Counted from the stretch's first letter, positions 8,124 to 17,063 are shown. The stretch: DNA of 64,000 nt from Kitasatospora sp. NBC_01287 (GCF_026340565.1 NZ_JAPEPB010000001.1:7910001-7974000), one strand, 5' to 3'. A program made the numbers and translations. The notes: generated from the letters alone by a model not told the origin.

Positions 8124-9002
8124 ATGCCAGGTCAGCGACCGCCGACGGTCCGCCTCCGCCGGTTGGCGGCCGAACTGCGGCGGCTTCGCGCGGATGCCGA
8201 CCTGACCAGGGAGGATGTGACCCGGGAAACGGCGATCAATCCGGCGACGCTGTACCGGATCGAGACCGCTCGCGGGAAGCCGCAGCAGCGGACGTTGATC
8301 GCCCTGCTCAAGCTGTACGGCGTCGAAGAGCCGCAGTTCGGTGAACTCGTGGCCCTGTCCCAGGGGGCGGACTCGCAGGGCTGGCTGCGCCCCTACCACA
8401 GCGAACTTCCCGAGGAGTACACGGCCTACATCAGCTTCGAGGCTGAGGCCGGCAACGTGCGCAACTACGAATCCCTGTTCGTTCCAGGGCTGTTGCAGAC
8501 GGAGGACTACGCTCGCGCGGTGATCCGGAGCGTGCTGCCGATGGCGAGCGCGCGGGAGGTCGAGCAGCGGGTCCAGGCCCGCATGGAGCGTCAGGCCGTC
8601 TTGGACGGTGATCGCCCGCTCCAGCTGTGGGCGATCATGGACGAGGCCGCGATCCGGCGGATCGTCGGTGGCCCGGAGGTGATGAGTACTCAGCTCCGTC
8701 ACCTGGTTACCGCTGGTGAGGTCCCCAACGTCACGATACAAGTGATCCCCTTCGCAGCCGGGGCGCACGCCGGAATGCCGGGCTCGTTCGTCCTGATGAG
8801 CTTCTCCGGCGCGGATGATCCGGAGATCATCTACATCGACAGCATGGCCGGTGACCTCTTCCTGGAGGCCGAGGCGGACATCCGGCGGTACGGGCTGCTG
8901 TTCGACAATCTCCGCGCGGTGGCTCTCGGGCCCGACGACTCGCTGAATCTGATCAAGAAAGCGGCGGCAGAGATGAGCAGTGGAGAGGAGGTAGCAGAGT
9001 GA
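8124..9002 (+). CDS. XRE-family transcriptional regulator with DUF5753 domain
   Basis: A 292-residue regulator if begun at ATG 8124, preferred because ggggtcgggg lies just upstream; GTG 8091 would add 11 residues. The Cro/CI-type helix-turn-helix covers about residues 10-66 (VRLRRLAAELRRLR through LYRIETARGKPQQRTL). The remaining 220 residues are the DUF5753 effector domain, including NYESLFVPGLLQTEDYARAV and the C-terminal IIYIDSMAGDLFLE. This family is usually encoded with a DUF397 protein, as here, and is described as antitoxin-like (Scr1 type). The DUF397 gene start overlaps its stop by four bases. Confidence 0.92.
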   Translation: MPGQRPPTVRLRRLAAELRRLRADADLTREDVTRETAINPATLYRIETARGKPQQRTLIALLKLYGVEEPQFGELVALSQGADSQGWLRPYHSELPEEYTAYISFEAEAGNVRNYESLFVPGLLQTEDYARAVIRSVLPMASAREVEQRVQARMERQAVLDGDRPLQLWAIMDEAAIRRIVGGPEVMSTQLRHLVTAGEVPNVTIQVIPFAAGAHAGMPGSFVLMSFSGADDPEIIYIDSMAGDLFLEAEADIRRYGLLFDNLRAVALGPDDSLNLIKKAAAEMSSGEEVAE

Positions 9003-9205
9003 ACAGCAACGAACCCTTCGCGCTGAACTGGCGGACGAGTTCCTACAGCAGCGGCAATGGCCAGTGCGTCGAGGTCGCGTCGGCTGTGGGCGCGGTGGCG
9101 ACCCGGGATTCGAAGGACCCCAACGGGCCTGCGCTGACGTTCCCGGCGGTCGAGTGGCTGGGCTTCATCAAGATGGTCAAGGCGCGCAGCTTCCCGAGTA
9201 CCTGA
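8999..9205 (+). CDS. DUF397 domain protein (partner of the XRE regulator)
   Basis: A 68-residue protein with the DUF397 pattern: WRTSSYSSGNGQCVEVA, then VATRDSKDPNGPALTF and a final WLGFIKMVK segment. It starts with a GTG overlapping the XRE gene stop. DUF397 proteins act with XRE/DUF5753 regulators in Streptomyces development and toxin-antitoxin-like systems. A strong hairpin follows at 9218-9254. Confidence 0.9.
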   Translation: MNSNEPFALNWRTSSYSSGNGQCVEVASAVGAVATRDSKDPNGPALTFPAVEWLGFIKMVKARSFPST

Positions 9206-9217
9206 GACTCGACCCAG

Positions 9218-9254
9218 CCGGAAGCCCCGATCTGACGGTAGGTCGGGGCTCCGG
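9218..9254 (+). terminator. Hairpin terminator after the XRE/DUF397 operon
   Basis: The eight-base arms agccccga and tcggggct, extended by flanking ccgg/ccgg pairs, form a stable GC-rich stem 13 bases after the DUF397 stop. There is no clear T-run, as is usual in Streptomyces. The following 200 bases before the opposing regulator gene show no convincing gene. Confidence 0.7.
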
Positions 9255-9457
9255 CGTGCCGATCAAGGACTTGTCCGCGCGGGACGAGCTGGTGGTGACC
9301 GAACGCGTGTGCAGCGGATCAGCGAGCAGGGCTTCGGGGAGTACCTGTCCCTCGCGCCGACCGCCCGAGGAGGCGCAGGTGGGGTCCGTGACTTGGGTGT
9401 GCTGGCGCATCCGGAACGCGGCGAACTCGTGGTCTCGCTCGTTCTTCTCATCCTGCC

Positions 9458-10141
9458 CTACCGTCTACGCGGCACGAGTCCGGCCTCGAAGGCGATGATC
9501 GCCAGGTGGACGCGGTCCCGAGCTTCGAGCTTGGCGAACAGACGCGCGACATGTGTCTTCGCCGTCGCCGCGCTGATCACCAACCGCTCGGCTATCTCAG
9601 CGTTCGACAGTCCCTGTCCGACCAGTGCCAGCACCTCGTGCTCCCGGTCGGTGATCCCCGCGATGAGACGTGAGTCCGCGGCGGGCTCGGCGTCCGGTTC
9701 GGGGGCCGCGGGGCCGGACGTTCCGGCGAAGTCCGCGATCAGCCGTCGGGTCACGCTCGGCGCGATCAACGCGTCGCCGGCCGCCACCACGCGGATCGCG
9801 TCCAGGATCGCGTCCAGGGCCATGCTCTTGAGCATGAATCCGCTGGCCCCGGCGCGCAGTGCGCCGTAGACGTACTCGTCGTCGTCGAAGGTCGTCAGCA
9901 CCAGCACCTTGGGCGGGTCCGGCTCGGCGGTCGCCTGCCGGGTCGCCTCGATCCCGTCCATGCCCGGCATCCGGATGTCCATCACCACGACGTCCGGCCG
10001 CAGCTCACGCGCCAGGCGCACCGCCTCGCGGCCGTCGCCGGCCTCGCCGACCACCTCCAGGTCGGCGGTGTCGCCGATCAGGATCCCGAGCCCGACCAGC
10101 ATCAGCGGCTGGTCATCGACCAGCAGCACCCGCACGCTCAT
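9458..10141 (-). CDS. NarL/FixJ-family response regulator
   Basis: A 227-residue response regulator. The receiver has D9/D10, phospho-acceptor D55 in VVVMDIRMPG and the conserved Thr and Lys of the switch region; the LuxR helix-turn-helix lies near residues 160-222 (TDREHEVLALVGQGLSNAEIAERL). The start at 10141 overlaps the kinase stop by four bases. It is a paralogue of the regulator at 1263-1922. The divergent MacB-like exporter at 11495 is the probable target. Confidence 0.95.
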   Translation of the reverse strand: MSVRVLLVDDQPLMLVGLGILIGDTADLEVVGEAGDGREAVRLARELRPDVVVMDIRMPGMDGIEATRQATAEPDPPKVLVLTTFDDDEYVYGALRAGASGFMLKSMALDAILDAIRVVAAGDALIAPSVTRRLIADFAGTSGPAAPEPDAEPAADSRLIAGITDREHEVLALVGQGLSNAEIAERLVISAATAKTHVARLFAKLEARDRVHLAIIAFEAGLVPRRR

Positions 10142-11352
10142 ACCGGGAGCCTCGCAGCCACCCGGAATCCGCCCTCCGGACGCCGGCCCGCGCTGAACTG
10201 GCCGGACAGCAACGTCACCCGCTCGCGCATGCCGAGCAGGCCGAAGCCGCTCCCGCCGGCCGCCGCCGAGAGCCTCGGACGGCCGGGCCCGCGGAGACCG
10301 TCGTCCCCGTCGTCCACCACCTCGATCGTCACTCCTGTCGGCTCGTAACCGACCGCGACCCGGCACGTCCGCGCACCGGAATGCCGCACCACGTTCGTCA
10401 CCGACTCCTGGACGATCCGGAACGCCGACAGCTCGATCTCCGGCGGCAGCGGACGCCGCTCGCCCTGCCAGGTCACGTGGACCCGCACCCCGGCGCCGGC
10501 CGTGCGTTCGGCGAGCCGCGGGACGTCCGCCAGGCTGCCGGCCGGCGCCAGCGGAGCGGCCCTGGGCATGGCGTCGTCGGGCTCGGCGCGGCGTAGCGCT
10601 CCGAGCATGCGCTGCAGCCCGAGCAGCGTCTCCCGGCTGGTGGTCTCGATGCCGGTCAGAGCCTGCCGCGTCTGCTCGGGCTTGGTCTCCACGACCCGCG
10701 CCGCCGCTCCCGACAGCACCGTGATGATCCCGATGCTGTGCGCGACGCTGTCGTGCAGTTCGCGGGCGATCCGCAGCCGCTCGGCCATGACGGCGCGGGC
10801 CTCGGTCTGCTCGTGCAGGGCGTCGAGGTATTCACGGCGTTTGCGGTACACACCGCCGAAGACCCACGCGACCGCGAACAAGAACGCGAGCTGCCCGGCC
10901 CTCTGGGCCGCGTAGCCGGCGGAGTCCCTGGGGTAGACCTGGGTGTCCTCGACGAAGGCGGTCGCGACGGCCGCGATGGAGGCGACGGCGGCAGCCTTCG
11001 GCCGCCGGGCGGTGAGGTGCCCGCCCAAGGCCAGGAGCAGGAGTAACACGATCCAGGACCGCGCGCCGAAGAGGTCGCCGAGGGCTGATTCGCCCAGGAT
11101 CGCCGCGAAGACCGCCGCGGGCAGACGGCGCACCAGCAGGATCGGAAGGGCGAGCACGACGCAGAGACCGATCATCTGGTCGGGCTCGAGGTCGGGGAAC
11201 CGGAACGGGCCGTCGTAGCGCCGGAGCTGACCGACCGGCATCGTCCAGAAGAGCATCAGCGCGTAGAAGCCGGCGGTGGCCAGCACCACGGCCCGCGACG
11301 TCAGCCAGGTCACGGGTTCCGACGTCGAGAAACGCTGGAGCAGCTCTTCCAT
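10138..11352 (-). CDS. Two-component sensor histidine kinase (HisKA_3 type)
   Basis: A 404-residue membrane kinase from the ATG at 11352, chosen because its N-terminus leads directly into the first membrane segment. Hydrophobic segments are visible at about residues 20-38, 60-74, 78-90, 98-112, 120-134 and 152-168. The phospho-acceptor is H200 in RIARELHDSVAH. The HATPase N box is FRIVQESVTNVVRHS and the G box is GSGFGLLGMRERV. It diverges by 142 bases from the ABC exporter genes at 11495-14708. Confidence 0.95.
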   Translation of the reverse strand: MEELLQRFSTSEPVTWLTSRAVVLATAGFYALMLFWTMPVGQLRRYDGPFRFPDLEPDQMIGLCVVLALPILLVRRLPAAVFAAILGESALGDLFGARSWIVLLLLLALGGHLTARRPKAAAVASIAAVATAFVEDTQVYPRDSAGYAAQRAGQLAFLFAVAWVFGGVYRKRREYLDALHEQTEARAVMAERLRIARELHDSVAHSIGIITVLSGAAARVVETKPEQTRQALTGIETTSRETLLGLQRMLGALRRAEPDDAMPRAAPLAPAGSLADVPRLAERTAGAGVRVHVTWQGERRPLPPEIELSAFRIVQESVTNVVRHSGARTCRVAVGYEPTGVTIEVVDDGDDGLRGPGRPRLSAAAGGSGFGLLGMRERVTLLSGQFSAGRRPEGGFRVAARLPV

Positions 11353-11494
11353 GCGGAGATCGTATTGATCGGCGTCGGCTCTGCGCGTCGTCCCGGGGGC
11401 GTACGTGGGGTACGCCGCCGGGCCGATGGCCTGGGGAGAGGTGACATCCGCCGGCCGACGCGATGGATCACGGTCCGTTCCTAGGTTCATGGCC

Positions 11495-12223
11495 ATGACG
11501 AATGAGCCGATGATCGATCTCCAGGACGCGACGAAGAAATATGATGACGGCCCGCCCGCGCTGGCCGGGGTGACCTTGTCCGTGGCGGCTGGTGAGTGCG
11601 TGGCGATCCTCGGCCATTCCGGCAGCGGCAAGTCGACGCTGCTGAACCTGGTCGCGGGTCTGGACAAGCCGTCCAGCGGCACCGTGACCGTCAACGGAAC
11701 CCGGGTCGATCAACTCGGCGAGGCCGGTTCGGCGAAGTACCGGCGGGCCTCCATCGGCATGATCTTCCAGTTCTTCAACCTGCTCGATGACCTGACGGTG
11801 CTGGACAACGTGATGGTTCCGGCGCAGTTGGCCGGGATGGGCAAGGGCGAGGTGAAGCGGCGGGCGGCCGCGTTGCTCACCTCGCTGGGTATCGACCGGC
11901 ACGCCAAGGCCTACCCGCAGCGGCTGTCCGGCGGTCAGCGGCAGCGGGTGGCGGTGGCCAGGGCCCTGATGAACCGGCCGGCGTTGCTGCTGGCCGACGA
12001 GCCGACCGGCGCGCTGGACTCGCGCTCGGCCGAGGACGTGCGCCGGCTGCTGCTGGATCTGAACGCCGAGGGCCAGACCATCCTGCTGGTGACCCACGAC
12101 ATCCACCTGGCCGCGAACACCGCGCGCCGCACGATCGAGCTGGTGGACGGTGCCGTGGCCCGGGACGTGGTCAACACGGTCAGCGGCGCCACCTCCAACA
12201 GCTCGGCGGGAGCGGTCCGATGA
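11495..12223 (+). CDS. MacB/LolD-type ABC transporter ATPase
   Basis: A 242-residue ATPase. Walker A GHSGSGKS sits at about 40-47, the Q-loop phrase IFQFFNLLDDLTV near 90-102, the signature LSGGQRQRVAVARAL near 144-158 and Walker B LLLADEPTGALDSRS near 164-178. ATG 11495 is chosen; ATG 11489 is two codons upstream. The FtsX-type permease follows 82 bases later. This class exports peptides or antibiotics or performs envelope mechanotransmission rather than import. Confidence 0.95.
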   Translation: MTNEPMIDLQDATKKYDDGPPALAGVTLSVAAGECVAILGHSGSGKSTLLNLVAGLDKPSSGTVTVNGTRVDQLGEAGSAKYRRASIGMIFQFFNLLDDLTVLDNVMVPAQLAGMGKGEVKRRAAALLTSLGIDRHAKAYPQRLSGGQRQRVAVARALMNRPALLLADEPTGALDSRSAEDVRRLLLDLNAEGQTILLVTHDIHLAANTARRTIELVDGAVARDVVNTVSGATSNSSAGAVR

Positions 12224-12305
12224 CGCGGCCCCCAGCGCTGCCATCCCAGCGCCCGTACGAGGTCTCCTTCCGGGCCGTGGCCCGTCTGCTGCCGGCGGTG
12301 AGCCG

Positions 12306-14708
12306 ATGAGCGCCCTGGGCAAGGTCGTGCGCTCCGGCGTCGGCCGGCGTCGTGTGCAGTCCCTCGTCATGGCCCTGACGACGTTCGCGGCCGTCACCTC
12401 CTCGGTGCTCTCGCTCGGTCTGCTGGTTGTCGTGCAGGCCCCGTTCGACCACGCCTTCAAGGCCCGGAACGGCGCGCATCTGTCGGTCCAGTTCGACGGG
12501 TCGAAGGCCACTGCCGCGCAGGCCGCCGCCACCGCGCACGCCGCCGGCGTCACCGAGGCGTCCGGGCCGTACCCGGTCACCGCCGCCCTGAACACGACCT
12601 TCGGCACGGACTGCACCGCGAACATCGCCCCGGGCATGCCGCTCGCCGGTCGCGCCAACGAGCCGGTCGTCGCCGCCACCCGACCCGACCTGGCCGGCAC
12701 CTCCGGCCTGGACCAGCTGGCCCTGGTCCAGGGCAGGTGGCCGACCACCGCGAACGAGATCGTCCTGTTCTCATGGGACCGTCACTGCGCAGGCGGTTCC
12801 GTGGTGTTCGACTCGCTGCCGGGCAAGCCCTCGTTCAAGGTCGTCGGCCAAGCGAACTCGCTGACCAACACCGCGACCGGCTTCCTCACCGCCGACGGCT
12901 TCGCGCGGCTGACCGCCGCCGGCGCCAGGACCGACGAGCAGATGCTCTACCGGTTCGCCAAGTCCGGGACCGACGCCGACCTCACCACGGACAAGCAGGC
13001 GATCGCCGCCGCCGCGCCGGCCGGCTCGGTCGAGAGCGGACAGTCCTACCTGGCCGTGGAGAAGCAGGCCGTCGGCAGCGCGAAGTCCTTCGTGCCGTTC
13101 CTGGTCGTCTTCGGCGTCCTCGGCCTGTTCCTGTCGGTGCTGATCATCGCGATCGTGGTCAGCGGCGCGGTGGTCTCGGGAATCCGGCGCATCGGGATCC
13201 TGAAGTCGCTCGGCTTCACCCCCTGGCAGGTGGCCCGCGCCTACGCCGCACAGGCCCTGATCCCGGCGACGATCGGCGTGGTGGGCGGCACGCTGGCCGG
13301 CAACCTGCTGGCTGTTCCGGTCCTGGGCAAAGCGAGCAAGGATCTCGGTGCCGCGAGCACCGGCCTGCCTGTGTGGGTCAGCCTCGTAGTGCCGATCGGC
13401 ACCTCGGTCATCGTCGGTGTCACCGCGCTCGTCCCGGCACTTCGGGCCGGCCGCGTGCCGGCGGTGCAGACCCTGGTCGTCGGCCGCGCCCCGAACGCCG
13501 AGCGCGGCCAAGGCGCGCAGCGCCTGGCAAGCCGGCTGCCGCTGCCCCGGCCGATGTCGTTGGGACTGGCCCAGCCGTTCGCCAAGCCGGCCCGGGCCGC
13601 GCTGGTCGGCGCCGCGGTGCTGTTCGGCGCGGTCAGCGTCACCTTCGCGATGGGGCTGGAGACCGCGTTCACCAAGTACCAGGACACGGATACCACCGGC
13701 TTCAACGCCGCGTCGATGCTCGTGGTGCCCGCCGGCACGCCCGCCGGCCTCCACTCCTCCGGCGGCGGCCCTGCCAACCCCCACCTGGACTCCACCGGGG
13801 TGGCCGCCGCGCTCGCTTCGGTCCCGGGCACGAAGGCCGCGTTCGGCTGGGGCAACAGCGGCGCGACCGTGATCGGCGCGCCGACGGGGGACTACACGAT
13901 GGTGGCCACCACCACCGGCGACCTGTCCTGGACCAACCTGGGGCTGCTGCACGGCGGCTGGTACCAGAACCCCGGCGAAGCCGTGATCAACGACCACCTG
14001 GCCTCGACGGCCGGGATGCACGTCGGCGACACCGTCACCGTGACGCAGGAGAACGAGCGACTGCCGCTGCGGATCGTCGGCATCGACTTCGATGCCAGCA
14101 GCAACGGGGTCGTGATGACCGACGCGGCCACGTTCACCGCCGCCGGTCTGACGCCGTACATCACCCAGTTCAACGTCGAGCTGGCCGACGACGTCAGCGG
14201 CCCGGACTGGTCCGCCTCGGCCACCGCCGCGCTGAGCCCGCTGCACGCCGCGGCCACCCCGAACATCACGTACGAGAACTACACGGTGCTCACCATGAGC
14301 GCCCTGGTGGCCACCCTCACACTGATGATGATCGCGGTCGCCGCGCTCGGCGTGCTGAACACCGTGGTGCAGGACACCCGGGAACGGATCCACGACCTGG
14401 GGATCTTCAAGGCCCTCGGGATGACGCCCAAGCAGACCGTCGCGATGGTGCTGACCTCGGTGAGCCTCACCGGCCTGGTCGCGGGGCTGATCGGGGTCCC
14501 GATCGGGATGGCGGTGGAGAAGGCGACGCTGACCCGGATGGGGAACGCGATCGGCAGGAACCTGCCGCCGAGCGTGACCCACGTCTACACCGCCGGGATA
14601 CTGCTCCCGCTGCTGGCCGGCGGGATCGCGATCGCCCTGCTCGGGGCACTGCTGCCGGCCGGCTGGGCGGCGCGCTCCCGGACCGCCACCGCGCTGCGGA
14701 CCGAGTAG
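12306..14708 (+). CDS. FtsX/MacB-type ABC permease, duplicated domain architecture
   Basis: An 800-residue permease from the ATG at 12306. One membrane helix lies near residues 20-44, an extracytoplasmic domain follows, then three helices in the first FtsX domain (about 258-400), a second N-terminal helix near 435-460, a second large extracytoplasmic domain, and a final FtsX three-helix set (about 660-795) containing ERIHDLGIFKALGMTPKQ. The repeated FtsX phrase (IRRIGILKSLGFTPWQ and the later copy) shows two fused half-permeases, usual for actinobacterial antimicrobial-peptide exporters of this type. It works with the preceding ATPase. Confidence 0.93.
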   Translation: MSALGKVVRSGVGRRRVQSLVMALTTFAAVTSSVLSLGLLVVVQAPFDHAFKARNGAHLSVQFDGSKATAAQAAATAHAAGVTEASGPYPVTAALNTTFGTDCTANIAPGMPLAGRANEPVVAATRPDLAGTSGLDQLALVQGRWPTTANEIVLFSWDRHCAGGSVVFDSLPGKPSFKVVGQANSLTNTATGFLTADGFARLTAAGARTDEQMLYRFAKSGTDADLTTDKQAIAAAAPAGSVESGQSYLAVEKQAVGSAKSFVPFLVVFGVLGLFLSVLIIAIVVSGAVVSGIRRIGILKSLGFTPWQVARAYAAQALIPATIGVVGGTLAGNLLAVPVLGKASKDLGAASTGLPVWVSLVVPIGTSVIVGVTALVPALRAGRVPAVQTLVVGRAPNAERGQGAQRLASRLPLPRPMSLGLAQPFAKPARAALVGAAVLFGAVSVTFAMGLETAFTKYQDTDTTGFNAASMLVVPAGTPAGLHSSGGGPANPHLDSTGVAAALASVPGTKAAFGWGNSGATVIGAPTGDYTMVATTTGDLSWTNLGLLHGGWYQNPGEAVINDHLASTAGMHVGDTVTVTQENERLPLRIVGIDFDASSNGVVMTDAATFTAAGLTPYITQFNVELADDVSGPDWSASATAALSPLHAAATPNITYENYTVLTMSALVATLTLMMIAVAALGVLNTVVQDTRERIHDLGIFKALGMTPKQTVAMVLTSVSLTGLVAGLIGVPIGMAVEKATLTRMGNAIGRNLPPSVTHVYTAGILLPLLAGGIAIALLGALLPAGWAARSRTATALRTE

Positions 14709-14756
14709 AACCGGTCGCTCGTAGCGCCAATGTCTCTCCGCCTTGATCGGCGGGCA

Positions 14757-14803
14757 GGGCCCGGGGGACCTTGACACACTTCCGGTCAAGGCCCTCGGGC
14801 CCC
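14757..14803 (+). terminator. Hairpin terminator after the FtsX permease gene
   Basis: The sequence gggcccg and ccttgac on the left pair with gtcaagg and cgggccc on the right around a nine-base loop, giving a long GC-rich stem starting about 50 bases after the permease stop codon. Confidence 0.75.
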
Positions 14804-14825
14804 GAGGGGTGGTCTGTCGGCCGCA

Positions 14826-15011
14826 GTGTGGCGGAAGAGCACGTTCAGCGGGCCGGACAACGAGTGCGTCGAGGTAGCGGACGGCATCGCCGACTCCGTG
14901 CCGGTGTGTGACAGCAAGGATCCCCATGGCCCCGTGCTGGTCTTCGGGCCTGGTGCGTGGCGAGCCTTCGTCGGTGGCGTGCGGGTGGGGGATTTCGAGG
15001 GCGGTCGCTGA
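14826..15011 (+). CDS. Orphan DUF397 domain protein
   Basis: A 61-residue DUF397 protein: WRKSTFSGPDNECVEVADG, then VPVCDSKDPHGPVLVF and WRAFVGGV. GTG 14826 begins almost at the first conserved Trp, so the true start may be a few codons upstream (the frame is open through LSAAV). Unlike the copy at 8999 it has no XRE gene beside it: upstream is the FtsX terminator and downstream an opposing hydrolase gene. It may be a stranded half of a former XRE/DUF397 pair. Confidence 0.7.
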   Translation: MWRKSTFSGPDNECVEVADGIADSVPVCDSKDPHGPVLVFGPGAWRAFVGGVRVGDFEGGR

Positions 15012-15086
15012 CCGGGTGCACAGGTGAGGACGGCGCCTGGTCGGTGGGTCCGGTCCAGGGCCGAACCGGCCGAACCGGCAGGGCTT

Positions 15087-16025
15087 TCAGCGCAGGGCCT
15101 CGCGCAGGGCCGCGCCGAACGCGGCCGGGTGTGTGGTCAGGCCGGTGTGTCCGCCGGGGAAGTGCCGGAGTTCGGTGCCGAACCGGTCGGCCAGGAAGGC
15201 GGCCGGGCGGTAGGGCAGTTCGCCGCGCGACTCCGCGCCGCAGGCGAGCACGAGTCGGTCCGAGAGCGCGCGCAGCCGCTGGAGGTCCGGGGTGTAGGAC
15301 ATGAAGGCGGGCACGATGCGCCCGACGAAGAAGGGCAGGCCGGCCATCGTCTGCTCGGCCCGCGCCGCCGCCTGCGGCGGGAGCGCGATCTCGGGCTGGG
15401 GCGCGGGTGCCGGCCGGGGTGCCGGCTGGGTTGCCGGTTCGGGGGGTGAGCCGGCGGTGTCGCCCGTCTTGGCCAGCCCGGCGGCGAAGGCGGCCATGGC
15501 GGGCATCAACCCCTGCGTGTGGAAGGCCTCCTGGACGCGTGCGAGGAGCGCGCGGTGTGCGGCCGCGTCCGGCAGGACGGTCACCACCGGCGGCTCGTGC
15601 GCCACCACGCGCTCCAGGCGCTCGGGATGGGCGGTGAGCAGGTGCAGGGCCGCGATCGCGCCGGAGCTGGCGCCGAAGACCCGCGCGGGCCGACCCGGCG
15701 AGAGCAACTCCAGCAGGCGGAAGGCGTCGTCGGCGTGCACGGCCACGCGCTGCTCGGCCTCGGGGTCGTCCAGGGTGCTGCGGCACAGGCCGCGCGGGTC
15801 GTAGGTCGCGACGGTGTGCTCGGCGGCCAGGTCGTCGGCGATGCCGTCGAAGGAGGCCGCGCCGCCCGTCCCGCCGGGGATCAGCAGCAGGAGCGGGCCC
15901 TGGCCGCGCACCTCGTAGTGCAGCGTCGCGCCGTCGACGCGTAGGCGGCCGGTGGCCGGGGGCGTCGGGAGTGGCGGGGTGGTCGTCGGGGTGGTCGGGG
16001 TCGTCGGGGTGGTCGGGGTGGTCAT
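15087..16025 (-). CDS. Alpha/beta hydrolase
   Basis: A 312-residue hydrolase whose ATG (16025-16023) overlaps the TetR stop codon. After a low-complexity Thr/Pro N-terminus (repeated TTP units, about residues 2-22) come the oxyanion segment LLLIPGGTGG, the YDPRGLCRS loop, the nucleophile elbow VFGASSGAIAAL with Ser in G-A-S-S-G, and the C-terminal His in FPGGHTGLT. A Pro/Ala-rich insertion lies in the lid region. Substrate unknown. Co-transcribed with, and presumably repressed by, the TetR protein encoded upstream. Confidence 0.85.
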   Translation of the reverse strand: MTTPTTPTTPTTPTTTPPLPTPPATGRLRVDGATLHYEVRGQGPLLLLIPGGTGGAASFDGIADDLAAEHTVATYDPRGLCRSTLDDPEAEQRVAVHADDAFRLLELLSPGRPARVFGASSGAIAALHLLTAHPERLERVVAHEPPVVTVLPDAAAHRALLARVQEAFHTQGLMPAMAAFAAGLAKTGDTAGSPPEPATQPAPRPAPAPQPEIALPPQAAARAEQTMAGLPFFVGRIVPAFMSYTPDLQRLRALSDRLVLACGAESRGELPYRPAAFLADRFGTELRHFPGGHTGLTTHPAAFGAALREALR

Positions 16026-16615
16026 CGGGAGGCTCCTTCGTCGGAGGGGGGCCAGTGCGTCAGGAGGGTGTGCAGGGCGTCGAGGGCCCGGACCCAGGAG
16101 TCCTGCGGGGCGCGCGCGTGCGCGAAGCCGCCCACGGCCTCCAGGACGACGAATCCGTGGAACGTGCTGCGCAGCAGCCGGACCGCGTCCGTCAGGTCGG
16201 GCTCGGCCAGTCCGTAGCCGCGCAGCATGCCGTAGGTCAGCTCGACCGCGCGCCGCGGCCCTGCGGCCTTCGCGGCCAGTTCGGGGTCGATCCGGATCGG
16301 GGCCTGGGTGGCCGCGTACCGGCCGGGGTGCTCGTGGGCGTACTCCCGCCAGGCGTTCGCGTAGGCGACCAGCGCGTCCTTGCCCGCCCGCCCGGCGGTC
16401 GCCTCCGCGATCCGGACGGTCTTCTCGTCCGCCGCCAGCAGCGCGACGCGCCCCCGCAGATCCTCCAGGCCGCGGACGTGCGCGTACAGGCTGGCGTCCT
16501 TGACGCCGAGGCCTCGCGCCACCCGCGACATGGTCACCTGGTCGAGCCCGACCTCGTCCGCCAGTTCGGCACCCGCGATCGTCACCCGTTCGGCAGTCAG
16601 TCCGGCTCGCGGCAT
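16022..16615 (-). CDS. TetR-family repressor
   Basis: A 197-residue regulator. The N-terminal helix-turn-helix (about residues 8-55) includes AGAELADEVGLDQVTMSRVA and LGVKDASLYAHVRG. The C-terminal part with WREYAHEHPGRYAAT, FHGFVVLEAVGGF and a terminal W resembles the TetR_C_33/WHG ligand domain. The gene is first in an operon with the alpha/beta hydrolase and lies 33 bases downstream of a perfect 15-bp inverted repeat, presumably its own operator. Confidence 0.92.
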   Translation of the reverse strand: MPRAGLTAERVTIAGAELADEVGLDQVTMSRVARGLGVKDASLYAHVRGLEDLRGRVALLAADEKTVRIAEATAGRAGKDALVAYANAWREYAHEHPGRYAATQAPIRIDPELAAKAAGPRRAVELTYGMLRGYGLAEPDLTDAVRLLRSTFHGFVVLEAVGGFAHARAPQDSWVRALDALHTLLTHWPPSDEGASR

Positions 16616-16647
16616 GCGCCCTCCTCATGTGCTGGAAGTCCTGGGTT

Positions 16648-16682
16648 CCTAGGGGTCCTAGGATATGCCTAGGACCCCTAGG
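16648..16682. promoter_or_regulatory. Perfect palindromic operator upstream of the tetR gene
   Basis: The arm cctaggggtcctagg (16648-16662) is repeated in inverse, without mismatch, at 16668-16682 around the five-base centre atatg. Each arm is itself nearly symmetrical (cctagg...cctagg), giving four cctagg boxes. Its place just upstream of the repressor start is typical of autoregulation by TetR proteins. Confidence 0.85.
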
Positions 16683-16901
16683 ATCAGCAAGCTGTTTTGA
16701 CTCTTCGGTTGGTCCGCGCCCGGTCTCCGGCGGTGGCGGGAAAGGGCGGTGACCAGCTGTCGGTGAGCGGGCGTTGACCGGTGCCGGGGGTCGCTGACTA
16801 GCTGGTGCCGTGCCCGTTCTCCGTCGCAGGCGAGGCGGTGGGACGGCCCGCCCCCGGCCGGCGTGCGGGCCGGACCCGGAGAGGGAGAGCGAGGCAGTCA
16901 C

Positions 16902-17063
16902 ATGAGGTCGTCCAGGATCGCGTCCGCGCCACCGTCCGCGCCGCCGCCGCCGTTCGCGCCGCCGTTCGCGCCGCCGTTCGCGCCGCCGTTCGCGCCACCG
17001 CCGCCACCGCCGCCACCGCCGCCACCGTCGCCGTCGTCGCTGCCGGCCGGGGGTGCGGCATGA
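16902..17063 (+). CDS. Possible small proline-rich leader peptide (uncertain)
   Basis: An ATG at 16902 with a gggagagcgagg ribosome-site-like sequence upstream opens a 53-residue frame whose stop overlaps the ATG of the LLM oxidoreductase gene. The peptide is basic at the start and then almost entirely Pro, Ala and Phe, coded by a 12-base tandem repeat (ttcgcgccgccg) followed by ccgccacc repeats. Polyproline stretches stall ribosomes, so a translational-attenuator leader is conceivable; equally it may be only a repeat expansion with no product. Confidence 0.3.
   Translation: MRSSRIASAPPSAPPPPFAPPFAPPFAPPFAPPPPPPPPPPPSPSSLPAGGAA

Noticed and set aside
9309..9869. Plus-strand frames over the response regulator at 9458-10141
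   Set aside because: They are antisense to a regulator with complete receiver and helix-turn-helix motifs and have no pattern of their own.
16902..17050. Extension of the LLM oxidoreductase upstream to 16805
   Set aside because: The extension is an Ala/Arg/Val repeat coded by the 12-base tandem repeat and is not part of the family; ATG 17060 begins exactly where family similarity starts.
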